Source of the DNA: an uncultured Clostridia bacterium
GTDB lineage: Bacteria; Bacillota; Clostridia; Oscillospirales; Oscillospiraceae
Direction of reading: 5' to 3'
DNA: 7,933 nucleotides
Assembly (NCBI GenBank): GCA_947383645.1
Contig: CANDEH010000102.1
Coordinates: 1 to 7,933, forward strand
Position 1 is the first letter of the stretch; every line of letters starts with the position of its first letter. The notes beneath the pieces are model-generated. The model was not told the origin of the DNA and made no database searches. It saw only the letters and a list, made by a program, of their open reading frames with translations. A program made the translations under genes and the position numbers. This document shows, in pieces, positions 1 through 7,284 of this stretch.

Positions 1-2954
1 TCGTGGCCCAGCATGTCCAGCTTCAGGAGGTTGTCCTCCATGCAGTGATATTCAAAGTGGGTGGTGATGATGTCGCTGTCGGCGGCATCGGCAGGGTGCT
101 GCACAGGGCAGAAGTCCTCCACGTCCATGTCGTCGGGAACCACCACCAGCCCCCCCGGGTGCTGCCCGGTGGTCCGCTTCACCCCCACACAGCCCAGGGC
201 CAGCCGGTTTTCCTCCGCGTGGCCGGGATTCAATCCCCGGGCCTCCAGGTACTTCTTCACATAGCCGTAGGCGGTCTTCTCCGCCACGGTGCCGATGGTC
301 CCCGCCCGGAACACCTGCTTCTCGCCGAACATCTCAATAGCGTGGCGGTGGGCCCGGGCCTGGTACTCCCCGGAGAAATTCAGGTCAATATCCGGCACCT
401 TGCCGCCGCCGTAGCCCAGGAAGGTCTCAAAGGGGATGTCAAAGCCGTCCTTCACATACTTGGTCCCGCAGACAGGGCAGTCCTTGTCGGGCATATCCGC
501 GCCGCAGCCGTAGGAGCCGTCCAGGATGAACTCGTTGTGCTTGCACTTGGGGCAGCGGTAGTGGGGCGGCAGGGCGTTGACCTCGGTGATCCCGGACATA
601 TAGGCCACCAGGCTGGACCCCACGGACCCACGGGATCCCACCAGGTATCCGTTCTCCAGGGACCGCTGAACCAGCTTTTGGGCAGACATGTAGACCACGT
701 CGTACTTCCCCAGGATGCCGCCCAGCTCCACGTTCAGCCGGTCCACAATCAGCTGGGGCGGCTCCTCGCCGTAGAGGGCGTGGACCTTGTCCCACACCAG
801 CTGGTTCAACTCCTGCTCCGAGTTCTCCAGTCGGGGCGGGAACAGCTTTCCCTTGGGCAGCAGCTCCAGAGACTCCACCTGGTCGGCAATAGCCCGGGTG
901 TTGGTCACCACTACCTCAAAGGCCTTCTCCTCCCCTAAGTAGGCGAACTCCCGGAGCATCTCGTCGGTGGTTTTGAAGTAGATGGGCAGGGGCGAGTCGC
1001 AGTCGGAAAATTTCTTGGTATCCAAAAGGATATGCCGAAAGATCTCGTCCTCCGGGTCCAGAAAGTGCACATCTCCGGTGGCGCAGACGGGCTTTCCAAG
1101 CTCCTCCCCCAGGCGCACAATGGTGCGGTTGAACTCCCGCAGCTCCTCCTCGCTCTGGACCTTGCCGTCCCGGAGCATGAAGAGGTTGTTGCAGATGGGC
1201 TGAATCTCCAAAAAGTCGTAGAAGGAGGCGATGCGCTTCAGCTCCGCCCAGTCCTTGTGCTCAATCACCGCCTGGAACAGCTCCCCCGCCTCGCAGGCAC
1301 TGCCCACGATCAGGCCCTCCCGGTGGGCGGCCAGCTCCGTCTTGGGGATCACCGGCACCCGGCGGAAGTATTTCAGATTGGAGGCGGAGACCAGCTGGTA
1401 GAGGTTCTTCAGCCCCGTCCGGTTTTTGGCAATGAGGATAATGTGCCGGGGCCGCCGGTTGGCGGTGCCCAGAGGCCGCAGCTTCAGCATGGCCTCGTTG
1501 ACCCCGGAGAGGCTCTCCACACCCATTCCCCGCAGCTTCTCAAAGAAGGGGGGCAGGAACAGCCCACAGGTGGCCGCGTCGTCGCTGGCCCGGTGGTGCT
1601 GGAAGGCGGGGAGCTTCAAGTGCTCCGCTACAATGTCCAGCTTGTACTTGTTCAGCTCCGGCAGCAGGTTCTGGGCCAAAATCAGCGTATCCACATAGGT
1701 GGGGTCAAAATCCAGCCCCACCTTAGCGCAGCCGGCGCGGATAAAGCCAATATCGAACTCCGCATTGTGGGCCGCCAGAGGCCGGTCCCCGACGAAGTCC
1801 AGAAAGACCGTCAGCGCCTCCTTCAGGCTGGGCGCCCCCCGGAGCATGGCGTCATTGATGCCGGTGAGAGCGATGATCTCCGGCGTCAGCCGACGGTTGG
1901 GATCCACAAAGGTCTGGAAGCGCTCCACAACCTTGTCGCCACAAATCACAACGGCCCCAATCTCTGTAATGGCCTCCCGCTTTACATTAAGTCCCGTGGT
2001 CTCAATATCAAAGGCCACATACTCACCTGTAAAGGAAAAATCCTTTTCACCGTGGACAGCTATGCGGTCGTCCAAGTTGTTGACGAAGTAGCCCTCCATG
2101 CCGTACAGGATCTTGATATTTTTAGCTGAGTGCCAGGCGTCGGGGAACCCCTGGACCACGCCGTGGTCGGTGATGGCCACCGCCGGATGGCCCCAGGCCT
2201 CCGCCCGCCTGACAATATTTCCCTCCGGCCCGGCCTTGGTGTTCAGCGGCGAGAGGGCGTCCATATTGGAGAAGGTGGTGTGGAGATGGAGCTCCACCCG
2301 TTTTACCTCCGCCGTGTCCTGGCGCATTTCGTGGCCCTGCCCGACGGTCATAATGGCCCTGGGGTCCAGTATCACATCGCTGCCGTCCCGGTTGAGCTTG
2401 ACGAACCCCTGGACCCGGAGCCACATCCCCGGCTTGATCTCCTTTTTCAGGCTGTCCTTCTCCTGCTTTTGCAGGTACTTGGTCACCCGGACGCTGCACC
2501 GGAAGTCGGTCATATCAAAGGTCAGGCAGAACACCCCCGGCCGGCGGGTCTCGTAGAGGTCGGAGAAAAACACTCTCCCCTCCACACAGATCTGGCCCAT
2601 TTGGGGGTTGAGCCCCTCCATGGACTGCACCTTTCCCCGGACCGCGCCGCCGAAGATAACCTCCCCCCTCTCCCGATCAGCGCCGGCAGGCGCAGCCACT
2701 GTCTCCAGAGGCGGGGCCTCCACAGCAAGGCGCACCGTCACCTGCTCCAGTCCGTAGGCAGCGGCCACTGCGGCGCGCAGCTCCCCCATGGCCCGCTCCC
2801 CCAGCTCGCAGGTGCTGACCATGTCCAGCGCCATGGAGCGGTCCTTCCGGCTGAGCTCCGCCCGCAGGATCGCCGCGTCGCTGAGGGCAATATGGAGCCC
2901 CCGGCTCAGCTCTAAATTCTTAAACAGTTCAAAAAACGGTATCTTCTTTGCCAT
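1..2954 (-). CDS. polC: DNA polymerase III PolC-type alpha subunit (3' end cut by window)
   Basis: This is the replicative DNA polymerase of Gram-positive bacteria, carrying polymerase and 3'-5' proofreading activity in one chain. The frame stays open from ATG at 2954 to the left edge, giving 984 codons of a family of about 1,400-1,450 residues. Visible in order: a small N-terminal region (1-80), an OB fold (about 118-210), a PHP domain starting with HLH (H223, H225) and including TDHG, and an inserted DnaQ-type exonuclease with D316/E318, D401 and H454/D459. The polymerase part shows GSRGSVGSS (773-781), a zinc-ribbon with C801/C804 and C826/C829, PDIDLNFS with catalytic D855 and D857, and KRTTGQHPGG (926-935). 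The third catalytic aspartate is probably D980 in KLDMLGH, four residues before the edge. An exonuclease inserted within PHP separates PolC from DnaE. The region before the OB fold is about 100 residues shorter than I recall for Bacillus PolC. The ribosome-binding site is weak (TAGGAA, 10 nt from ATG). ispG ends 51 bp upstream. Confidence 0.97.
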   Translation of the reverse strand, partial: MAKKIPFFELFKNLELSRGLHIALSDAAILRAELSRKDRSMALDMVSTCELGERAMGELRAAVAAAYGLEQVTVRLAVEAPPLETVAAPAGADRERGEVIFGGAVRGKVQSMEGLNPQMGQICVEGRVFFSDLYETRRPGVFCLTFDMTDFRCSVRVTKYLQKQEKDSLKKEIKPGMWLRVQGFVKLNRDGSDVILDPRAIMTVGQGHEMRQDTAEVKRVELHLHTTFSNMDALSPLNTKAGPEGNIVRRAEAWGHPAVAITDHGVVQGFPDAWHSAKNIKILYGMEGYFVNNLDDRIAVHGEKDFSFTGEYVAFDIETTGLNVKREAITEIGAVVICGDKVVERFQTFVDPNRRLTPEIIALTGINDAMLRGAPSLKEALTVFLDFVGDRPLAAHNAEFDIGFIRAGCAKVGLDFDPTYVDTLILAQNLLPELNKYKLDIVAEHLKLPAFQHHRASDDAATCGLFLPPFFEKLRGMGVESLSGVNEAMLKLRPLGTANRRPRHIILIAKNRTGLKNLYQLVSASNLKYFRRVPVIPKTELAAHREGLIVGSACEAGELFQAVIEHKDWAELKRIASFYDFLEIQPICNNLFMLRDGKVQSEEELREFNRTIVRLGEELGKPVCATGDVHFLDPEDEIFRHILLDTKKFSDCDSPLPIYFKTTDEMLREFAYLGEEKAFEVVVTNTRAIADQVESLELLPKGKLFPPRLENSEQELNQLVWDKVHALYGEEPPQLIVDRLNVELGGILGKYDVVYMSAQKLVQRSLENGYLVGSRGSVGSSLVAYMSGITEVNALPPHYRCPKCKHNEFILDGSYGCGADMPDKDCPVCGTKYVKDGFDIPFETFLGYGGGKVPDIDLNFSGEYQARAHRHAIEMFGEKQVFRAGTIGTVAEKTAYGYVKKYLEARGLNPGHAEENRLALGCVGVKRTTGQHPGGLVVVPDDMDVEDFCPVQHPADAADSDIITTHFEYHCMEDNLLKLDMLGH

Positions 2955-3005
2955 TTGTAGTCCATTCCTATCGCAATATGCTCTCCAACACAGATCGGCG
3001 CGCTT

Positions 3006-4043
3006 CTACAGCTTCCCGATCTCCTCCATCAGCGCGTCTACCAGGTGCTCCTCCCTCACCTTGCGGAGGATCTTCCCCCTGGCGAAGAGGAGCCCCTCCC
3101 CCTTTCCGCCGGCAATTCCCACATCCGCCGCCGCGGCCTCCCCAGGACCATTCACCGCACAGCCCATGACCGCCACAGTGATGGGCTTTTTGCAGCCCTT
3201 CAGCCGCCGCTCCACCTCCCGGGTCAGACCGATCAGGTCGATGCTGGTCCGGCCGCAGGTGGGGCAGGCGATCAGGTTCACCCCCTCCTGACGGAGACCG
3301 ACGGCCATAAGAATTTTTTTAGCCGCGGCGATCTCCTCCACCGGATCGGCGGTGAGCGTCACCCGGATAGTATCCCCAATCCCGAGACACAGCAGTCCAC
3401 CGATGCCCATGGCGCTCTTTACCATGCCCATCTCCGGCGTCCCCGCCTCGGTAACGCCCAGATGCAGGGGATAGCCGCACCGCTGCGACAGCAGCCGGTA
3501 GGCCGACACCATCACCGGCACTGCGGAGCACTTTACAGAGATGCAGATATCCGTAAAGCCAACCCTCTCCAGCAGTGCGGCGTGTCCCATAGCGCTCTCT
3601 ACAAGAGCCTCCGCCGTGACGCCGCCGTATTTTTGGGACAGTGACTTCTCCAGCGACCCGCCGTTGACGCCGATGCGGATGGGAACTCCCGCCGCGCCGC
3701 AGGCCTCCGCCACCGCCCGGACATTCTCCTCTCCCCCAATATTGCCGGGATTGATACGAATTTTGTCAATCCCCTGCCGGACGCACTCCAACGCCAGGCG
3801 GTAATCAAAGTGGATATCCGCCACCAGAGGAATGTGGATGCTCTCCCGAATGGCAGCGATGGCCCTTGCCGCCGCCATGTCCGGTACGGCCACCCGCACG
3901 ATCTCACAGCCTGCCGCCTCCAGAGCCAAAATCTGGCGGACAGTAGCCTCCACATCGTCCGTTTTTGTGTTGCACATGGACTGGATGCTCACCGGTGCGC
4001 CGCCCCCCAGGGGAACGCCTCCCACTGTCAATCTCTTTGTCAT
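3006..4043 (-). CDS. ispG: 4-hydroxy-3-methylbut-2-en-1-yl diphosphate synthase IspG
   Basis: IspG (GcpE) catalyses the penultimate step of the MEP pathway, reductive ring opening of MEcPP to HMBPP, using a [4Fe-4S] cluster in the cytoplasm. The 345-residue protein has the two-domain length of bacterial IspG without the plant-type insert. The N-terminal TIM barrel includes SIQSM (19-23), ADIHFDYR (75-82) and IRINPGNIG (95-103). The C-terminal iron-sulfur domain has C260 and C263 in ACPTCGRTS and C295 in MGCAVNGPGEA, the three cluster ligands, plus E302, matching the glutamate that serves as fourth ligand or catalytic residue. All expected key residues are present. ATG at 4043 has a strong AGGAG six nt upstream, and only 11 bp separate it from the rseP stop, so co-translation with rseP is likely. 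The stop is TAG. ispG at this place, between rseP and polC, is the usual clostridial arrangement. Confidence 0.98.
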   Translation of the reverse strand: MTKRLTVGGVPLGGGAPVSIQSMCNTKTDDVEATVRQILALEAAGCEIVRVAVPDMAAARAIAAIRESIHIPLVADIHFDYRLALECVRQGIDKIRINPGNIGGEENVRAVAEACGAAGVPIRIGVNGGSLEKSLSQKYGGVTAEALVESAMGHAALLERVGFTDICISVKCSAVPVMVSAYRLLSQRCGYPLHLGVTEAGTPEMGMVKSAMGIGGLLCLGIGDTIRVTLTADPVEEIAAAKKILMAVGLRQEGVNLIACPTCGRTSIDLIGLTREVERRLKGCKKPITVAVMGCAVNGPGEAAAADVGIAGGKGEGLLFARGKILRKVREEHLVDALMEEIGKL

Positions 4044-4057
4044 GTCCCTCTCCTCTA
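4044..4057 (-). promoter_or_regulatory. ispG ribosome-binding site fused to the rseP stop
   Basis: On the minus strand the sequence reads TAGAGGAGAGGGAC and then the ispG ATG. The rseP stop codon TAG directly abuts the AGGAG Shine-Dalgarno sequence, which lies 6 nt from the start. This fixes the ispG start and places a terminating rseP ribosome on the ispG initiation site, an arrangement that favours translational coupling. Confidence 0.8.
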
Positions 4058-5131
4058 TTTAATCAGCCGGAAAATGTCCTGGAAGGTTACCAGCACCATC
4101 AATCCCATCAAGAGCAGGAAGCCCACCGCGTGGATATAGCCCTCATATCTGGGCGGGATCTTCCGCCGGAGCACCAGCATGGACGCGCTGTTAATCAGCA
4201 GAAAGAAAATCTTCCCTCCGTCCAGAGCCGGGATAGGCAGCAAGTTCATCACCGCCAGATTCACCGCGATCAGCGCGCCGAAGCGGGCGATGTTCTCCAC
4301 CGCCTCCGCTGTGGTTTCGCTCTCCTCCCCCATCTCTCCGATGGCGGAAACGATGCCCACAGGACCGCTCAGGTCCTTTACCCCGGCGTTCCCGGTGACA
4401 AGATCACCCAGGCTCATCCAGATCAGGCGCACCATATTCACCGAGTAGTTCCAGCTCACCCGAAGCTTGGCGCCCCAGGTGGCCTCTTCCACACCGCCAA
4501 AGTACAGCCCGTAGCCGGTAAAGGTATCCCCATTGTCTGCGGTGTACTCCCGAACAGCCATGGGAAAATTGTTGAGTACCACACGCTCTCCATTCCGTCG
4601 GACCACAAGGTCCGCAGTGGTCCCGTTCCCCCGGCTCAGGTAGAGGCCCACGTCGCTGTAAAACAAAATTCTGTGGCCGTCCACCCGCTCAAACACATCC
4701 CCTACCTGGAGGCCGCTGGCGCTCTGAAGGGGGCAGTCGGGATAGAAGCCTGTGATCTCCGCCGTGCGAAACGCCTCCGCGTTGGCAAAGAGGCATAGAA
4801 TCACCAAAAAGCCCACAAGGAAGTTCATCCCCGCCCCGGCGGCAAAAATGAATATCTGCTTGATAAGGCCCTGATTATTCAGAGCATGGGGGTTGTCGCT
4901 GGCCTCCTCCTCCCCCTCCAGGGCGCAGAAGCCGCCGATGGGCAGCAGGCGCAGGGAGTAGCGGGTCCCCTCCTCCCCCTCGGCCGGCTCCCGCTTCCAC
5001 AGGATGGGGCCCATACCGATAGCAAACTCGTGGACAGTGACGCCGCAGAGCCGGGCGGCAATGAAGTGCCCCCACTCGTGGACGGCCACCAGCATGCCAA
5101 AAATCAGGACGGCAGCAAGAATATAGATCAT
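4055..5131 (-). CDS. rseP: RseP/RasP-family site-2 intramembrane zinc metalloprotease
   Basis: This is a membrane-embedded site-2 protease (M50B) that cleaves transmembrane segments of anti-sigma factors and similar substrates, and in some species remnant signal peptides. It has 358 residues, slightly short of typical RseP/RasP (about 420-450) and in line with a single PDZ domain. TM1 (about 1-24) carries the zinc site HEWGH (H18, E19, H22). TM2 spans about 91-117 with AGAGMNF, where many homologues have GP before the asparagine. A PDZ-like domain spans about 122-205. LSGPVGIV (254-261) is a family segment. TM3 leads into NLLPIPALDGGK, which holds the third zinc ligand D304. TM4 is about 333-353. 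The loop at 48-80 is acidic. ATG at 5131 follows AAGGAG by about 11 nt. Its substrate cannot be told from this window, since no anti-sigma factor gene is present. The stop TAG abuts the ispG ribosome-binding site. Confidence 0.95.
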   Translation of the reverse strand: MIYILAAVLIFGMLVAVHEWGHFIAARLCGVTVHEFAIGMGPILWKREPAEGEEGTRYSLRLLPIGGFCALEGEEEASDNPHALNNQGLIKQIFIFAAGAGMNFLVGFLVILCLFANAEAFRTAEITGFYPDCPLQSASGLQVGDVFERVDGHRILFYSDVGLYLSRGNGTTADLVVRRNGERVVLNNFPMAVREYTADNGDTFTGYGLYFGGVEEATWGAKLRVSWNYSVNMVRLIWMSLGDLVTGNAGVKDLSGPVGIVSAIGEMGEESETTAEAVENIARFGALIAVNLAVMNLLPIPALDGGKIFFLLINSASMLVLRRKIPPRYEGYIHAVGFLLLMGLMVLVTFQDIFRLIK

Positions 5132-5173
5132 AGGGTAAAAATCTCCTTATAGTTGGGGTATTTCTCCTATCAA
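5132..5173 (-). promoter_or_regulatory. rseP leader: duplicated SD-like segment and possible promoter
   Basis: Two similar blocks lie head to tail on the minus strand: ATAGGAGAAATACCC (5156-5170) and ATAAGGAGATTTTTACCC (5133-5150). The second supplies the rseP Shine-Dalgarno sequence; the first has no start codon at a usable distance. The same stretch also resembles a sigma-A promoter, with TTGATA (5168-5173), a 16-bp spacer, and TATAAG (5146-5151). Transcription from it would begin around 5138-5140, inside or past the Shine-Dalgarno sequence, so promoter and ribosome site cannot both serve the same short transcript well. The ribosome site is solid; the promoter reading is weak. Confidence 0.4.
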
Positions 5174-5196
5174 AACGCACGCATATCAGAATATCC

Positions 5197-6345
5197 CTAT
5201 CCGTTTTCCATCGCCACGCGCCGGGCGGCAAGATCCGCCTCTAAAATGGCCTCCAGAGACATGGCGTCTCCACCGTCCGACCGCTCCAGGGCACGCTCCA
5301 CCAGGCGGGGAATGTCGCAAAAACCGATCTCCCCCCGGAGGAACCGGCCCACCGCCGCTTCATTGGCCCCGTTGAGCGCGGCGCAGGCGGTGCCGCCCCG
5401 TCTGGCGCTGTCCATCGCCAGGCGCAGGCAGGGGAATGCCTCCATATCCGGCGCGGCGAATGTCAGCGGCGGACAGCTCAGCAGGTCCAGAGGCTCCGCC
5501 GGGCTCTCCGCCCGGCAGGGGTAAGTCAGGGCGTAGCGGATGGGCAGCCGCATATCCGGCGTCCCCAATTGGGCCAGCACAGCCCCGTCCCGATACTCCA
5601 CCAGGGAGTGGACAATAGACTGCCGGTGGATCACCGCCGTCACCTGCTCCAGGGGCAGACGGTAGAGGCGCATGGCCTCAATGATCTCCAGGCCCTTGTT
5701 CATCAGTGTGGCGCTGTCGATAGTAATCTTGGCCCCCATGGACCAGTTGGGGTGCTTCAGCGCATCGGCGGCAGTGACCTGCTCCAGCTCCCCAGCGCTT
5801 CTGCCGTAAAAGGGTCCGCCGGAGCAGGTGAGGACCAGCCGCCGCACCTCCCGCCTGTCCCGGCAGCCCTGGAGGCACTGGAAGATGGCGGAGTGCTCGC
5901 TGTCCACAGGGACAATCTCCGCTCCCCGCTCCTCTGCCCGCCGCATCACCAGCTCCCCGGCACAGACCAGCGTCTCCTTGTTGGCCAGAGCGATACGTTT
6001 TCCCTTTTCGACAGCAGCCAAGGTGGGTTGGAGGCCGATCATGCCCACCAGAGCCGTGACAACCGTGTCCGCCTGATCTATGGCAGCAGCCTCCAGCAGG
6101 CCCTCCAAACCGTAGGCCACCCGGACGGGCAGACCCCGGAGACGTCTGGCCAGCTCCAGCGCGGCCTCCATGTCATAGAGCACCGCCAGCTCCGGAAGAA
6201 ACTCCCGGACCTGGGCCTCGACCAGATCCACACTGGACCGGGCCGCCAGGGCCGCCACCTTCAAATGCAGTTCCCGGACCACTTCCAGCGTCTGCCGTCC
6301 GATAGACCCGGTGGAACCAAGGACAGATATCGTCTGCGGGGACAT
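5197..6345 (-). CDS. dxr: 1-deoxy-D-xylulose 5-phosphate reductoisomerase
   Basis: Dxr (IspC) converts DXP to 2-C-methyl-D-erythritol 4-phosphate with NADPH and a divalent metal, the committed step of the MEP pathway and the target of fosmidomycin. The 382-residue length is typical. The N-terminal Rossmann domain has the NADPH loop GSTGSIG (10-16). Further family motifs are ANKETLV (121-127), VDSEHSA (147-153) with metal ligands D148 and E150, CSGGPF (174-179) with substrate-binding S175, KHPNW (197-201) with H198, and IDSATLMNKGLE (209-220) with N216, K217 and metal ligand E220. The C-terminal helical domain contains NGANEAAV (325-332). The full active site is present, so the enzyme should work and be fosmidomycin-sensitive in principle. 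ATG at 6345 has AAGGG six nt upstream. cdsA ends 141 bp upstream and rseP starts 65 bp downstream. Confidence 0.98.
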   Translation of the reverse strand: MSPQTISVLGSTGSIGRQTLEVVRELHLKVAALAARSSVDLVEAQVREFLPELAVLYDMEAALELARRLRGLPVRVAYGLEGLLEAAAIDQADTVVTALVGMIGLQPTLAAVEKGKRIALANKETLVCAGELVMRRAEERGAEIVPVDSEHSAIFQCLQGCRDRREVRRLVLTCSGGPFYGRSAGELEQVTAADALKHPNWSMGAKITIDSATLMNKGLEIIEAMRLYRLPLEQVTAVIHRQSIVHSLVEYRDGAVLAQLGTPDMRLPIRYALTYPCRAESPAEPLDLLSCPPLTFAAPDMEAFPCLRLAMDSARRGGTACAALNGANEAAVGRFLRGEIGFCDIPRLVERALERSDGGDAMSLEAILEADLAARRVAMENG

Positions 6346-6437
6346 GGGACACCCTTCTTTCCATTAAAAGTATCGTATTCTATCCGGAAGCAGCACGCTG
6401 CCGGCGTTTTTCACTGCCGCCAAACATACGCAGTCGA

Positions 6438-6464
6438 GCGGGCCGATGGGGTACATCGGCCCGC
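6438..6464 (-). other. 11-bp inverted repeat between cdsA and dxr; possible attenuator or terminator hairpin
   Basis: GCGGGCCGATG (6438-6448) is the exact reverse complement of CATCGGCCCGC (6454-6464), leaving a 5-nt loop. In the transcribed direction the stem begins 22 nt after the cdsA stop, where a terminator would be expected. No U-run follows (the next bases are TCGACTGCGT), so it does not meet the usual intrinsic-terminator pattern. Other possibilities are partial attenuation, a 3'-end stabiliser or RNase processing site, or one copy of a dispersed palindromic repeat. The rest of this 141-bp gap shows no convincing promoter and no small gene. Confidence 0.6.
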
Positions 6465-6486
6465 CGCAGGCTGAGTTTGCTTGATA

Positions 6487-7284
6487 CTACATAAGATGGG
6501 GCAGGATCAGGGCCATGGCGGGAGCCACGAAGAGGACGCTGTCAAAGCGGTCCAGAACGCCCCCGTGGGCCAGGAATATCTTGCCGTAGTCCTTGATGCC
6601 GAACTCCCGCTTAATCAGGGAGAAGGTCAGATCCCCCAGTTGGGCGATGGCGCTGCACACCACGCCGATGACGGCCATGCCGCCGTAGTGGAGGGACTGG
6701 TCAAACCAGGTATTCATCACATAGACAAAGAGCAGGGCCAGCAGCAGATCCCCCAGGAGGCCGCCCACAGCGCCCTCCACAGTCTTGTGGGGGCTCACCT
6801 TGGGGGCCAGCTTGTGCTTTCCCAGGGCGTTGCCGGCGAAAAAGGCGCAGGTGTCGCTGCCAAAGCTGAAAAGGAAGGGCAGCAGCAGATAGCCCCGGTG
6901 GCCCATATCGTCAATAAGCAGGAAGGCGCAGAAGGAGTATGGGATCAGAAGCCCTGCGAAGAGGGCCGCCATCAGCTGTGCGAACTTGACCTCCCCCGCC
7001 CGGACCACCGCCACAGCGAAGGCCAGCAGGTAGAAGACCAGCAGGCTCAGCCCCCGCCACTGGGGCAAAAAGGCGGCACAGAGCGGGGTCCACACCGCGG
7101 CGTAGACCGTAATGCGGCTTAAAAACCTGCTGTTTTGCAGGAGCCCCACGCACTCCATCATCTCGCCAGCGGCGATCCCGGAGAGGATGGCCAGGGCCAC
7201 CGCCATCACCCACTCCGGGGCCAGCAGCACCACATAGAGGAGGACGGGGACGCCCACCACAGACACCAGAATTCTCGATCTCAT
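6487..7284 (-). CDS. cdsA: Phosphatidate cytidylyltransferase (CDP-diglyceride synthase)
   Basis: CdsA is an integral membrane enzyme that joins CTP and phosphatidic acid to form CDP-diacylglycerol, the precursor of phosphatidylglycerol, cardiolipin and other phospholipids. The 265-residue protein is largely hydrophobic with about seven to eight membrane segments. The C-terminal family signature is complete: S222, K225 and R226 of SLIKR, then K231 and D232, H240-G241-G242, D245, R246 and D248. Upstream parts of the active site are SFGSDTCAFFAG (140-151), SPHKTVEG (164-171) and QLGD (215-218). I chose ATG at 7284 over an upstream in-frame ATG at 7413. The longer form would add 43 non-family residues lying wholly inside uppS, while 7284 has GGGAGG six nt upstream and a normal N-terminus. 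Its ATG overlaps the uppS TGA as ATGA. The stop is TAG. Confidence 0.96.
   Translation of the reverse strand: MRSRILVSVVGVPVLLYVVLLAPEWVMAVALAILSGIAAGEMMECVGLLQNSRFLSRITVYAAVWTPLCAAFLPQWRGLSLLVFYLLAFAVAVVRAGEVKFAQLMAALFAGLLIPYSFCAFLLIDDMGHRGYLLLPFLFSFGSDTCAFFAGNALGKHKLAPKVSPHKTVEGAVGGLLGDLLLALLFVYVMNTWFDQSLHYGGMAVIGVVCSAIAQLGDLTFSLIKREFGIKDYGKIFLAHGGVLDRFDSVLFVAPAMALILPHLM

Noticed and set aside
3..2915. Long plus-strand open frames (3-938, 1032-2129, 2130-2915) opposite polC
   Set aside because: They lie antisense to an unmistakable PolC reading frame. They are rich in His, Gln, Val and Leu from reversed high-G+C codons and show no family motif. They arise because stop codons are rare opposite G/C-ending codons.
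6346..6400. A possible sigma-A promoter for dxr (TAGAAT or GATACT as -10) and a small GCAG/CTGC hairpin
   Set aside because: No credible -35 box lies at 16-18 bp from either candidate -10, and the hairpin stem is only 4-5 bp. I do not count either as a feature.
5569..7122. Plus-strand open frames 5569-6474 and 6481-7122
   Set aside because: They mirror dxr and cdsA, with compositions typical of antisense shadows and no recognisable domains.
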